Assembly (NCBI GenBank): GCA_041743835.1
Contig: JBGTLW010000009.1
Span: 1-26,452 of the forward strand
Direction of reading: 5' to 3'
DNA from: JBGTLW01 sp041743835
Lineage (GTDB): Bacteria; Planctomycetota; Phycisphaerae; Phycisphaerales; Phycisphaeraceae
DNA: 26,452 nt
A program made the translations under genes and the position numbers. Under the pieces are notes generated by a model. It was not told the DNA's origin. It did no database searches and saw only the letters and a program-made list of their open reading frames with translations. Below, piece by piece: positions 1-7,079 of this stretch (position 1 is the first letter of the stretch; each line of letters starts with the position of its first letter).

Positions 1-3
1 AAG

Positions 4-90
4 CGGAGAGGGAGGGATTCGAACCCTCGTTACGCTTTCACGTAAACACGAATTCCAGTCGTGCGCCTTCGGCCACTCAGCCACCTCTCC
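4..90 (-). tRNA. tRNA-Ser (anticodon GGA)
   Basis: Read on the minus strand, a complete class-II tRNA is visible. The acceptor stem is GGAGAGG paired with CCTCTCC plus discriminator G. The D-arm contains GGCTGAGTGGCC. The anticodon stem is CACGA/TCGTG around loop CTGGAAT, which gives anticodon GGA. There is a long variable arm, and a T-arm GAGGG-TTCGAAT-CCCTC. The long variable arm and the GGA anticodon identify serine, reading UCC/UCU codons. The three bases after the discriminator read CTT, so CCA is not encoded and must be added by CCA-adding enzyme. The length of 87 nt is normal for tRNA-Ser. Confidence 0.97.
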
Positions 91-111
91 GGTGGGAAGC
101 GAGGATTGGGT

Positions 112-139
112 ATCCTAGACGATTCTGCACACCTGTAAA
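112..139 (-). promoter_or_regulatory. Probable sigma70-type promoter of tRNA-Ser
   Basis: On the minus strand, TTTACA (139-134) and TAGGAT (117-112) are separated by 16 nt. They match the -35 consensus at 5 of 6 positions and the -10 at 4 of 6. Transcription would start about 15 nt before the mature 5' end of tRNA-Ser. The -35 box overlaps the truB ribosome binding site on the other strand. Confidence 0.45.
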
Positions 140-149
140 GGAGGCCCGC

Positions 150-857
150 TTGCCGCGGCGGCCAAAATACAAAACGCAGCTCGATGGCCTGCTCGTGGTG
201 GATAAGCCCCTTGGCCTATCGTCCATGGATGTCGTCCGCAGGGTGCGGCACGCGGCGGGGTTCTGCAAGACCGGGCACGCCGGGACGCTGGACCCTCTGG
301 CGACCGGGGTGGTCGTCTGCTGCCTCGGGCGGGCGACCCGGCTTGTCGAGTCGCTGATGGGTGGGGTCAAGGTGTACGAGGCGGTGGTTGACCTCTCCGC
401 GTTCACCGTGACCGACGACCGAGAGGGGCCACGCGAAGAGGTGGCGGTCGCTGAAGCGCCGCCGCTGGAAGCGGTCGAGGGGGCGTGCGTGGCGATGGTG
501 GGCAGTATCCTGCAGAAGCCCCCGGCCTACTCGGCCATCCACGTGGAGGGGCAGCGAGCCTACGCGATGGCGCGTCGGGGCGAAGCGGTGGACCTGCCCG
601 CCCGGCCCATCATCATCCACAGCATCGACATTCTCAGCTACAGCTATCCACTGCTCACGCTTCGGATCACCTGTGGCAAGGGCACGTACATCCGCAGCAT
701 CGCGCGTGATCTGGGGAACGCGCTGGGCACGGGGGGGCATCTTGCGTCGCTGCGGCGCACGGCGGTCGGGCGATACAGGCTGGCGATGGCGGTGACGATG
801 GATCGTCTGGACCAGCCGATTGTTGAAAGCGATCTGATTGCGATTTCGGAGGGGTGA
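150..857 (+). CDS. truB: tRNA pseudouridine(55) synthase TruB
   Basis: The 235-aa protein isomerises U55 to pseudouridine in the T-loop of tRNAs. It carries the TruB family N-terminal signature KPLGLSS (19-25) and the catalytic motif GHAGTLDPLATG, with the catalytic aspartate at D48. Conserved KPPAYSAI and KGTYIRSIARDLG motifs follow. At 235 aa it is shorter than the roughly 310-aa E. coli enzyme, and the C-terminal PUA-like domain appears to be missing, as in many short TruB proteins. The start is TTG at 150, chosen because a strong Shine-Dalgarno AAAGGAGG (137-144) lies 5 nt upstream and the homology begins immediately. It is divergent from tRNA-Ser and convergent with tatC. The usual infB/rbfA neighbours are not seen here. 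Confidence 0.95.
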   Translation: MPRRPKYKTQLDGLLVVDKPLGLSSMDVVRRVRHAAGFCKTGHAGTLDPLATGVVVCCLGRATRLVESLMGGVKVYEAVVDLSAFTVTDDREGPREEVAVAEAPPLEAVEGACVAMVGSILQKPPAYSAIHVEGQRAYAMARRGEAVDLPARPIIIHSIDILSYSYPLLTLRITCGKGTYIRSIARDLGNALGTGGHLASLRRTAVGRYRLAMAVTMDRLDQPIVESDLIAISEG

Positions 858-885
858 GCGCGTCGTGGGTGGCATGGGCGCGTGG

Positions 886-905
886 CCGCGTCGTTTTCGA
901 CGCGG
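886..905. terminator. Perfect hairpin between convergent truB and tatC
   Basis: CCGCGTCG (886-893), loop TTTT, CGACGCGG (898-905) form an 8-bp perfect stem in the 108-nt gap between two convergent genes. No T tract follows on either strand, so intrinsic termination is not certain. The symmetric position suggests a bidirectional terminator or a 3'-end stabilising hairpin. Confidence 0.45.
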
Positions 906-965
906 ACCGCCGCTGGGACGCGTCGGCTCTGTAGTGGCTTCGCCGCGTTGATCTTGTGATGCGTG

Positions 966-1976
966 TCAGAGTTCTGCGGGCGGGTTCTTGTGCGGATCGA
1001 CGATGCGCATGAGCAGCAGGCCGAACTCAAACAGCAGGTAGAGCGGGATCCAGAGCATGAACATGCTGGCTGGGTCCGCGGGTGTGAGGACGGCGCCGGC
1101 GCCGGCGGTGGCGAACAGGGCGTATCGGCGAAGGCCTGCCACCTGCTTGGGGTCCACCAGCCCGGTCCATCCCAACACGAGCATGAACACCGGCGTCTGG
1201 AAGGCGATCACGATGCCCAACCCGAGCATCGCGGCAAACTTGATCTGCATGCCCAGGTCCGGCATCGGGTTGACGAGCCGATCGTTGGAGAGGATGAGCG
1301 AGTGTGTCTTGCCGCCGACAAAGAGCTTGAGTCTTGTTTCCTTGCGATCGATCCACAGCAGGCCATCGGTTAACTCTGCGGGTGGGCCATCGATGACCGG
1401 GAGCTGCAGTGGTGTGGGGCTCGGGTCTTCATTGGCGGGCGGCTGCTCGTAGCCTGTGAGTTGTCGGATCAACCACTCGGGTTCGCCGGCTTTGATGGTC
1501 GGCGAGTTCGCGGCAAACGAGAGGAAGAACACCACGCACACCGGCAGCAGCACATACCGCGTGAAGGCGACAGCCAGCAGCGTCATGAGCGTGCTGAACG
1601 GCGCGAGGATGTAGATCGCCCGCCGCTCGTGGTGGTATAGCCCGGTGACGATGAACTGCCAGAGTTGGTAGATGATCCAGGGTGACGCGATGATGAGGCT
1701 GGCGATCAGCGCGACGGGCAAGTACACCGTGAGGAAGCCGCTGCTCGCGTCGGTGGAGATGGTCTGCGGGGTGTAGCCCAGCGCGAGCTGGGCCTGGAGC
1801 AGTGGCGTGGCGATCCAGGCCATGATCGGGAAGCAGTAATACAGCGAGATGCCCAGCGCCAACACCTGCCCGATCAGCGCACGGATCAGGCGCTTGCGCA
1901 GCTCCTCCAGGTGCTCACCCAGCGGCATGCGGAAGCTCTCCACGGGGTCGGATGTGTCCGGCTGGTCGAGCGGCAT
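966..1976 (-). CDS. tatC: Twin-arginine translocase subunit TatC with enlarged periplasmic loop
   Basis: TatC is the integral membrane receptor of the Tat pathway and binds RR signal peptides of folded exported proteins. The N-terminal cytoplasmic motif EHLEELRKRL (21-30) and the HHERR segment (E117) match the two signal-peptide-binding sites of the family. Six hydrophobic segments fit the TatC topology, roughly 33-60, 86-110, 122-154, 246-272, 285-302 and 306-325. The P2 loop between helices 3 and 4 is about 90 residues (155-245) instead of the usual 15-25, and includes a Pro-rich stretch followed by a beta-like segment. The start is ambiguous. ATG at 1976 lacks a Shine-Dalgarno. ATG at 1928 (MPLGEHLEEL) has GGAGAG about 7 nt upstream and would look like a canonical TatC N-terminus. 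It lies 64 nt downstream of queA, probably in the same transcript. The DUF1501 protein in this window is a likely client. Confidence 0.93.
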   Translation of the reverse strand: MPLDQPDTSDPVESFRMPLGEHLEELRKRLIRALIGQVLALGISLYYCFPIMAWIATPLLQAQLALGYTPQTISTDASSGFLTVYLPVALIASLIIASPWIIYQLWQFIVTGLYHHERRAIYILAPFSTLMTLLAVAFTRYVLLPVCVVFFLSFAANSPTIKAGEPEWLIRQLTGYEQPPANEDPSPTPLQLPVIDGPPAELTDGLLWIDRKETRLKLFVGGKTHSLILSNDRLVNPMPDLGMQIKFAAMLGLGIVIAFQTPVFMLVLGWTGLVDPKQVAGLRRYALFATAGAGAVLTPADPASMFMLWIPLYLLFEFGLLLMRIVDPHKNPPAEL

Positions 1977-2040
1977 AAGCGGATAGTGTACGAAGTAGGG
2001 GCATGAAAGCGGGGCGGGCGGTCTGGCGTGTGCGGGGTTG

Positions 2041-3120
2041 CTACACGATCAGCATCGCATCGCCATAGGAATAGAAGCGGTATTCCTCGGCGATGGCGGT
2101 GTCGTACCAATGGAGCAGGCGCTCGACCCCGACGCCGGGCAGGGCGGCGACCATCGCGAGCAGCGTCGAGCGGGGCAGGTGGAAGTTGGTCAGCAGCCGG
2201 TCTGTGTAGCGCCAGGCAAAGGCGCCCTGCGCGACGCGGTCGGGGGTGATGAACAGGCGGGTCGGCCCGGACCATGCGCTGTCATCGGCCACATGGTCGG
2301 GCAGCGATTCGAGGGCACGCACCGTGGTGGTGCCCACAGCCAGGATGCGCCCGCCACGCTGTTGTGTTTCGCGGATCGCGCTGAGGGTGGGTTCGGGCAC
2401 GGTGACCTGCTCCTCGTGGATGTCGTGGTCTTCGATACGCGCGGTGCGGACCGGCGCGAAGGTGCCCAGGCCGACATGCAGGACCACCTCCGCCCGCGCA
2501 ACGCCAAGTGCATCGAGTGCGGCGAAGACCCCCGGCGTGAAGTGCAGGCCCGCGGTGGGCGCAGCGACGGACCCGGGCTCGCGGGCGTAGATGGTGTTGT
2601 AGCGTGTGGCGTCTTCGGGTCGGTCGGCCGGTTCATCGCGGTGCTTGCGGGCCTTGCGGATGTACGGCGGCAGGGGGGTGATGCCGATGGTGTCCAGCAG
2701 CGCAAGGGAGGGGGTGTTGCTGTGGAGCCTGGCTTCCCACTCGCCGTGGCCCAGGGGGTTGACGAGCGTGAGCGTGGCGCTGGGTGTGAGGGTGATGGTC
2801 TCGCCGGGCTTGGGTTTGCCACGGGTTTCGAGCATGATCCGCCACAGGTCGCGGCTCTCTCCGAGGTAGAGGCCCGCGGCCTTCCCGCCGGTCGCTTCAC
2901 GTGTGCCCAAAAACCGGGCGGGCACGACGCGCGAGCGGTTCATGACGACAAGGTCGCCCGGCTGGAGCAGCCCGAGGCTTGGCAGGTCGCTCACCCGGCG
3001 GTGCTCGACCTGGCCGGTGGCGCGATGGCAGACCATGAGCCGGGCGTTGTCGCGTGGCTCTGCGGCTCGGGTCGCCAGCAGATGGTCGGGCAGGTTGAAG
3101 TCGAGGGTGTCGGTGCGCAA
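2041..3120 (-). CDS. queA: S-adenosylmethionine:tRNA ribosyltransferase-isomerase QueA
   Basis: QueA transfers and isomerises the ribosyl moiety of SAM onto 7-aminomethyl-7-deazaguanine at tRNA position 34, making epoxyqueuosine. Family motifs are plain: FNLPDHLLA and DNARLM near the N-terminus, PTAGLHFTPGVF, LHVGLGTFAPVR, and LLTNFHLPRSTLLAMVAAL towards the C-terminus. The open frame extends to 3249, but the extra 43 residues do not resemble QueA. TTG at 3120 (MRTDTLDFNLPDHLLA) gives a 359-aa protein close to the 356 aa of E. coli, although no clear Shine-Dalgarno precedes it. tatC follows 64 nt downstream on the same strand. yhhQ, a transporter for queuosine precursors, lies about 7 kb away, so the pathway is supported twice in the window. 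Confidence 0.95.
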   Translation of the reverse strand: MRTDTLDFNLPDHLLATRAAEPRDNARLMVCHRATGQVEHRRVSDLPSLGLLQPGDLVVMNRSRVVPARFLGTREATGGKAAGLYLGESRDLWRIMLETRGKPKPGETITLTPSATLTLVNPLGHGEWEARLHSNTPSLALLDTIGITPLPPYIRKARKHRDEPADRPEDATRYNTIYAREPGSVAAPTAGLHFTPGVFAALDALGVARAEVVLHVGLGTFAPVRTARIEDHDIHEEQVTVPEPTLSAIRETQQRGGRILAVGTTTVRALESLPDHVADDSAWSGPTRLFITPDRVAQGAFAWRYTDRLLTNFHLPRSTLLAMVAALPGVGVERLLHWYDTAIAEEYRFYSYGDAMLIV

Positions 3121-3238
3121 GCGGGCATGGTAGGGCGGTGGCCGCGAGAGGCAAGGGCCGCCGGTGCGTTGGTGCGTAGGTGAGGCGTGGGGGCAACATC
3201 CGTCCCAAGCGGTGGCTTGATTGCTGCGGAGCGATGCG

Positions 3239-3280
3239 TGTAACCACATGGTTTTACAATTAGTTACATACTATCGTGGG
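3239..3280. promoter_or_regulatory. AT-rich segment with imperfect palindrome between queA and a divergent gene
   Basis: This is the most AT-rich stretch of the left half. It sits in the 185-nt divergent gap between queA and the gene at 3306. On the plus strand it contains -10-like hexamers TACAAT (3255-3260) and TACTAT (3269-3274), but no well-spaced -35 box. An imperfect palindrome centred on CCACATGG is flanked by GTAA and TTAC. It could be a divergent promoter with an operator, but this is inferred from position and composition only. No preQ1 riboswitch pattern was recognised. Confidence 0.3.
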
Positions 3281-3305
3281 TTGATGTGGCGGGTGGGCTT
3301 GGCTA

Positions 3306-3638
3306 GTGGCTTGCTTGGGTGTGCGTATCGACACCAGGCCCAACCTGACCGTCCACCTTCTCCGCGAGCGGGCCTACGGGGACGACCGCTTCGATCTGCC
3401 CCCCGCGCAGCCCGGCCGCATCACTGTGCGGCAGGTCGATGAGGCGACACAACCCGCTGCCCCGCGCGGCATCGACGGGACGACGCTGGACGCTGGGGCG
3501 CTGCGTTGGGGCTTTGGGCTCAGCCCGATCCCGCCGCAGCCCGAGGCCGATAAAGCCCACCTGCGATGCGAGGGGGTCAGGTTGGTGGCGGTACCTTCCG
3601 ATAGTCATCTGGGCGGCATGATTGATGTCTTTGCGTGA
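3306..3638 (+). CDS. Hypothetical protein, 110 aa
   Basis: I do not recognise this protein. Codon use is strongly G/C at the third position, like its neighbours, which supports a real gene. The product is soluble, rich in Arg, Asp, Pro and Gly, and has no signal peptide or membrane segment. The start is uncertain. GTG at 3306 is the longest choice, and TTG at 3315 (MGVRIDTRPNL) is equally plausible. Neither has a convincing Shine-Dalgarno. It follows the AT-rich divergent region shared with queA and is followed after 53 nt by another small gene, so it may be the first gene of a small plus-strand operon running to 4556. Confidence 0.55.
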   Translation: MACLGVRIDTRPNLTVHLLRERAYGDDRFDLPPAQPGRITVRQVDEATQPAAPRGIDGTTLDAGALRWGFGLSPIPPQPEADKAHLRCEGVRLVAVPSDSHLGGMIDVFA

Positions 3639-3691
3639 AGGCAGCGGGCCGCAGTCAGCGTTTCATGGATTCACCCTTCAGAGGCACGGCG

Positions 3692-3898
3692 ATGGACCTC
3701 CATCAACCCATTGAAACCCTGCTCACCGCGGTCGCAACGCTTGATCGGCCCGGCTGCGTGCGCGCCCTGCGTGAGGTGCCCCACCTGCGGCTGGACTTTA
3801 CCGATGAGTATCTGCAGGCCCAGTCGATCGAGGGCCTGCGGCATCTGTTGGCTGCGGCTGTGCTTCAGGCCCGCAGACACCTGCGCGACGCGGGTTGA
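3692..3898 (+). CDS. Hypothetical small protein, 68 aa
   Basis: This is an unrecognised small, mostly helical protein with Leu/Ala-rich segments (IETLLTAVATL and LRHLLAAAVLQARRHL). The open frame begins earlier, at a GTG (3635) overlapping the preceding stop. I chose ATG at 3692 because AGAGG (3680-3684) sits 7 nt upstream and the upstream residues look like untranslated sequence. It has no signal peptide. It precedes the SNase-like gene by 28 nt, which suggests co-transcription. High third-position GC supports coding. Confidence 0.55.
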   Translation: MDLHQPIETLLTAVATLDRPGCVRALREVPHLRLDFTDEYLQAQSIEGLRHLLAAAVLQARRHLRDAG

Positions 3899-3926
3899 TC
3901 GCCAATGGATCGCTTAAACTCTGTCG

Positions 3927-4556
3927 ATGCCCAGCGACACGCTTCGGGTTTCGGTGGACTCGTTCATGCGTCGGCGTCGCCTTCGGCGGTGGCTGATGGT
4001 GGTGCTGGGCTTGCCGATCCTTGCGATGCTGGTTGTGGCGGACCGCAAGGGTTTTGTGCATTACCACTGGGTGATGGACCTGTCGCCCGAGCAGCGGGCT
4101 GCGTATCGTGACATGAGTCGGTATGACGGGCGGACTGTGCGTGTGTTGCGGGTGGTGGATGCCGCGAGCCTTACGATCGACCTGCACGACGCGGACAGCC
4201 AACCGACGCACGTGCAACTCTGGGCCATCGAGCCGCCACGCCTGACGGACGGGGATGGCGCAGGCGAAACACACGCCGAAGCGCGTTGGGCGGACGCGGC
4301 CCATCGGCGGGCGCAGGCGCTGGTCGGTGGGCAATTGGTGACGCTGCGGCTTGTGGGTGGCCGGACACGCGATGATGATGGCCGACTGCTTGCGTATGTG
4401 GAACTGGGGGATGGCTCGGTGCTCAACGAGCAGTTGCTTGTGGAGGGCCTGGCCACGCTGGTGGATCGTTGGCCCCACCCGCAGGCGGAGCGGTACAGCC
4501 TGCTTGGGTTACAGGCCCGGCGGTCTCATGTGGGGCAGTGGACGAAGGAGCCTTGA
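3927..4556 (+). CDS. Membrane-anchored SNase-like (thermonuclease fold) protein, probably inactive
   Basis: The 209-aa protein has an Arg-rich N-terminus, one hydrophobic segment (23-38) and a C-terminal domain that aligns well with staphylococcal nuclease. VVDAASLTI (76-84) corresponds to IDGDTVKL, QLWAIEPPR (97-105) to RLLLVDTPE, and DGRLLAYVEL with VLNEQLLVEGLATL to YGRGLAYIY with MVNEALVRQGLAKV. Of the classical catalytic set, only the R87 equivalent (R153) remains. The D21 equivalent is A80, the R35 equivalent is Q97 and the E43 equivalent is R105. Nuclease activity is therefore unlikely, and a binding role on the outer face of the membrane is inferred. An alternative start is ATG 3966 (MRRRRLRRW). 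The family call is strong; the loss of activity is inferred from a manual alignment. Confidence 0.8.
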   Translation: MPSDTLRVSVDSFMRRRRLRRWLMVVLGLPILAMLVVADRKGFVHYHWVMDLSPEQRAAYRDMSRYDGRTVRVLRVVDAASLTIDLHDADSQPTHVQLWAIEPPRLTDGDGAGETHAEARWADAAHRRAQALVGGQLVTLRLVGGRTRDDDGRLLAYVELGDGSVLNEQLLVEGLATLVDRWPHPQAERYSLLGLQARRSHVGQWTKEP

Positions 4557-4666
4557 ACCGCTCGGTGGTGCGCCTATGCTTCTTGCGTGCGGGTTTGCGT
4601 CTTGTGTGCTGAACTGAGAAAATCAGGGCTGGCGAGCGGTCTTGGCGGTTCGCGATTGAGGCGGGC

Positions 4667-4906
4667 ATGAGGCATAAGAAACATCACGATCGGCCACGCG
4701 ACGTGCGGCTGGAGATGATCGCTGAGACCAGTGCGTATCTGAGCTGGGCGCTGAGGCAGGGCTCAGCCATGCCCCGGATCCCTACCCGGCGCGTGGCCCA
4801 GGGGGGCTTTGGCGGTATCCTCCGCAACCGCGGCATGAGGGCGGCCGTGCTGGCCTTCTGGGAGCGAACCCTCGCCAGCAGCGATCAGGCAGGAAATCAG
4901 CGTTGA
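4667..4906 (+). CDS. Hypothetical basic protein, 79 aa
   Basis: This is an unrecognised small basic protein that starts MRHKKHHDRPRDVRLEM, with Arg/His clusters and no hydrophobic segment. A purine-rich GAGG lies about 7 nt before ATG 4667. Coding is supported by GC-rich third positions and by the absence of a better frame. The preceding 110-nt gap contains no clear terminator. The basic character would suit nucleic-acid binding, but no motif proves it. Confidence 0.5.
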   Translation: MRHKKHHDRPRDVRLEMIAETSAYLSWALRQGSAMPRIPTRRVAQGGFGGILRNRGMRAAVLAFWERTLASSDQAGNQR

Positions 4907-4920
4907 AGACGGTGTGCGCT

Positions 4921-4950
4921 TTGAACCGATGGCATTTGTGGGCGTACAGT
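4921..4950 (+). promoter_or_regulatory. Probable sigma70-type promoter for the membrane protein at 5012
   Basis: TTGAAC (4921-4926) and TACAGT (4945-4950) are separated by 18 nt and match each consensus box at 4 of 6 positions. A start near 4957 would give a leader of about 55 nt before ATG 5012. Confidence 0.35.
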
Positions 4951-5011
4951 AAGGTTTGCAGGGGCAACATCGCCTCAGCCAGATTCCGATAACCCAGGCG
5001 AGAACTCCCCC

Positions 5012-5641
5012 ATGTCAACCCGTGCAACGATCAGCCCAAGTTACCGATGGCGCATCGGCATCGTCGGCCTCGCGGCGGTGGCGTTCGGCTGCTGGTTCAT
5101 CTATGACTGGAAGATCGGATACCCCGCCAAGCAGGCGCTCTACAACGAGTACCAAAGCGTCGTCGCGCCCGAGGGGGATGGCAAGCTGCTGGGCAACTAC
5201 CAGCAGGCCTGGCACGAGTACGCCACCGCCAAGGGCTACAGCACCAGCGAACCCAAAGAGGTCAGCGACAGGGACATTGAGACGCAGCTTTACTACGGCC
5301 TGCCGTGCTTCCTCGTGGGCATCCCGTTTGTGGTGTCATGCCTGCTGATGGGTCGGCGGTTCGTGGAGGTGGACGACGAGCAGGTGTGGGACCACAAGGG
5401 CCGCAAGGCCACATGGGACCAGATCACGCACATCGACAAGTCGCGTTGGGCCACCAAAGGCATCGCAGTGATCGAGTACAAGGCCGAGGGGGTCACCAAG
5501 CGGATCACGCTCGACGATTGGAAGTACGACCGGGCCGCGACACAGAGCATCCTGGCTCAGGTAGAAGCCAAGACAGCCGGTGGCGAGGTCGCTGAGGCAC
5601 CCGCGACCGAGGCTGATGCGCCAGCCCCCGAGGTTGCATGA
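5012..5641 (+). CDS. Two-helix membrane protein of unknown function, 209 aa
   Basis: The protein has a hydrophobic helix at about 15-33 and a second at about 92-112. They are separated by a hydrophilic 55-residue loop (with KQALYNEYQSV), which would lie outside the cytoplasm if the basic N-terminus stays in. A cytoplasmic domain with alternating beta-like segments follows (VEVDDEQVWDHKG, KATWDQITHIDKSRW, IAVIEYKAEGVTKRITL). This resembles PH-like or YcxB-like domains that follow two membrane helices, but I cannot assign a family. The last 25 residues are an Ala/Pro/Glu-rich tail. Its own promoter-like sequence precedes it. It converges with the next gene across 74 nt in which I see no strong terminator. 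Confidence 0.75.
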   Translation: MSTRATISPSYRWRIGIVGLAAVAFGCWFIYDWKIGYPAKQALYNEYQSVVAPEGDGKLLGNYQQAWHEYATAKGYSTSEPKEVSDRDIETQLYYGLPCFLVGIPFVVSCLLMGRRFVEVDDEQVWDHKGRKATWDQITHIDKSRWATKGIAVIEYKAEGVTKRITLDDWKYDRAATQSILAQVEAKTAGGEVAEAPATEADAPAPEVA

Positions 5642-5715
5642 CCGGCTGAACGTCATCGCTCTCGACCCACATCGGTGGAGAGTCACTCTGCCAGTTGCTC
5701 TAAAGATGAGGCTCT

Positions 5716-6645
5716 TTACCGCTGCACGGAGGCGATGGGGGTCGGGGTGTTGACGCCCGCCACGGGGTCGAGGTCGCCTACACCCATCCGGCTTGTCGAG
5801 CGGTAGCGGGTGGAGGTGCTGGGGCTTGCCGCCCCGGTTTCACTGACCGCCACCAGCCCGATCTTCTGGTGCACATACAGCGGGGCGTTGACGATCAGCT
5901 TGCCATCGAAATAGGCCACGCGTGCGCCTTCGACCTCGTTCCACAGGGTCGGCTCCACGGTGTCACGCACGGTCTGCGCCAGGGCGTCGCCGCGCTCCTG
6001 CTTGGTGGGCGCTCGCTCGGCGGGTTGTTCCTGCCTGAAGATCTCTTTCCCCTGCGAGCCGCCCCCGCTTGATGCGTTGCTGCCGCCAGCGTTTGTGTTG
6101 CTCAGCGCGTCGTTGAGGTCGAAGCTTGGGCCTTCAAAGTTGGGGATATCCATGACCAGATCGTTTACGAGATAAACCCGCAGGACCAGCCGCTTGTTGG
6201 CCTGTCGCAGCGTGGTGACCTGGATGTACCACGGGGTGGTTTCGTACATCAGTTGGGCGTCGGGCCCAGCCTGGGCCATAAGCAGCGCCAGCAACTGCCC
6301 GGCCGGGATGTTGTTCAAGCGCAGGTTCACACGTTGGTCACGCGCGATACCCTCGTTCTCCATCTGGTTCCAATCGACGACCAGCGGGATCTGTGTCGTG
6401 TCCGACCACCAGCGGAAGGCCTGCTCAAGCGTCGCGTCCTCGATCTCCACGCGGTCCACGATGTCCCGCATGCGCTCGCGGAGGCTGGCGGGCTCGTGAG
6501 CGACAGCCCGGCGTTGCTCGGCCGCACGCTGCTGCTTCACCTGATCGATGCGGTCTGAAAGCGATTGTGCATCAGCGGGTAACGCGATGAATCCGACAGC
6601 CGCGATCCCCAGAAAGCTCATGCCCCAGCGGTAAGTTGCGGTCAT
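5716..6645 (-). CDS. Exported protein with secretin/TonB short N-terminal (STN/N0-like) domain
   Basis: The 309-aa protein begins at ATG 6645, with AAGGAG 7 nt upstream. It has a signal peptide ending near ALPADAQ (residue 27), then a charged helical linker. Residues 63-165 resemble the small domain found at the N-terminus of secretins and TonB receptors: VEIEDATLEQAFRWW, IPLVVDWNQME, VNLRLNNIPAGQLLALLMAQAG and WYIQVTT, followed by VYLVNDLVMDIPNF. A Gly/Ser/Asn-rich linker (about 182-200) separates a second copy-like segment (VRDTVEPTLW to AYFDGKLIVNAPLYVHQKIGLV). No secretin pore domain is present, so it is not a secretin. Planctomycetes carry many such stand-alone proteins, whose role is unproven. 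A periplasmic partner or scaffold role is inferred. Confidence 0.75.
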   Translation of the reverse strand: MTATYRWGMSFLGIAAVGFIALPADAQSLSDRIDQVKQQRAAEQRRAVAHEPASLRERMRDIVDRVEIEDATLEQAFRWWSDTTQIPLVVDWNQMENEGIARDQRVNLRLNNIPAGQLLALLMAQAGPDAQLMYETTPWYIQVTTLRQANKRLVLRVYLVNDLVMDIPNFEGPSFDLNDALSNTNAGGSNASSGGGSQGKEIFRQEQPAERAPTKQERGDALAQTVRDTVEPTLWNEVEGARVAYFDGKLIVNAPLYVHQKIGLVAVSETGAASPSTSTRYRSTSRMGVGDLDPVAGVNTPTPIASVQR

Positions 6646-6741
6646 CGGTACGCTCCTTGCGTTGCAGCGGTGGTTTTTGACTCCCAGCGACACGGCCGGA
6701 AGTCCTGTTTCATTTACTTGGCGGTTTGGGCCGGGTTTTGG

Positions 6742-6933
6742 TCAGCCCCGCAGCCGTCGTTGCAATGCGGCGATGGTCTGCTCCGTCTCTTCGAGTTGCC
6801 GACGGATGATTTTGCGGTCGTCCTCATCGGTTAACTCCGCGAGCTTTTGCCGAAGGCGGACAGCCTCCACGGTGGCGGTCTCCAGTTGCTCCAGCAGCAC
6901 GCTTTCGGGATTGAACACATGCTCGACCATCAC
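6742..6933 (-). CDS. Small coiled-coil protein, 63 aa
   Basis: The whole protein is predicted helical with heptad-like Leu/Ile/Val spacing (LLEQLETATVEAVRLRQKL and IRRQLEETEQTIAALQRRL), so a short coiled coil is the likely structure. It starts GTG-ATG at 6933/6930, with GGAG about 10 nt upstream. It has no signal peptide or membrane segment. It lies 96 nt upstream of the STN-domain gene on the same strand. I recognise no family. Confidence 0.55.
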   Translation of the reverse strand: MMVEHVFNPESVLLEQLETATVEAVRLRQKLAELTDEDDRKIIRRQLEETEQTIAALQRRLRG

Positions 6934-7026
6934 GCACCATCTCCATTTGAGTGTAGCACCCCGGGGCGGCTAATCACAGGACAAAACGATAATCCTGATC
7001 CCCAATTCTGCAACAGTTTGCCCTGT

Positions 7027-7065
7027 GCCGCCTGCGGCTCGGATAAGGCGATTTTCAAGGCGATT
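7027..7065. repeat. Small hairpin followed by a 9-nt direct repeat
   Basis: In the 146-nt gap downstream of the AI-2E-type gene, a short hairpin (GCCGC-CT-GCGGC, 7028-7039) is followed by the direct repeat AAGGCGATT at 7045-7053 and 7057-7065. The repeat period is 12 nt. It could be a termination or processing element, but no function is shown. Confidence 0.35.
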
Positions 7066-7079
7066 GCGAGGCCGGGTGG

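Noticed and set aside
2038..3183. A 381-aa plus-strand open frame
   Set aside because: It is entirely antisense to queA, whose motifs are unambiguous. It has no recognisable domain.
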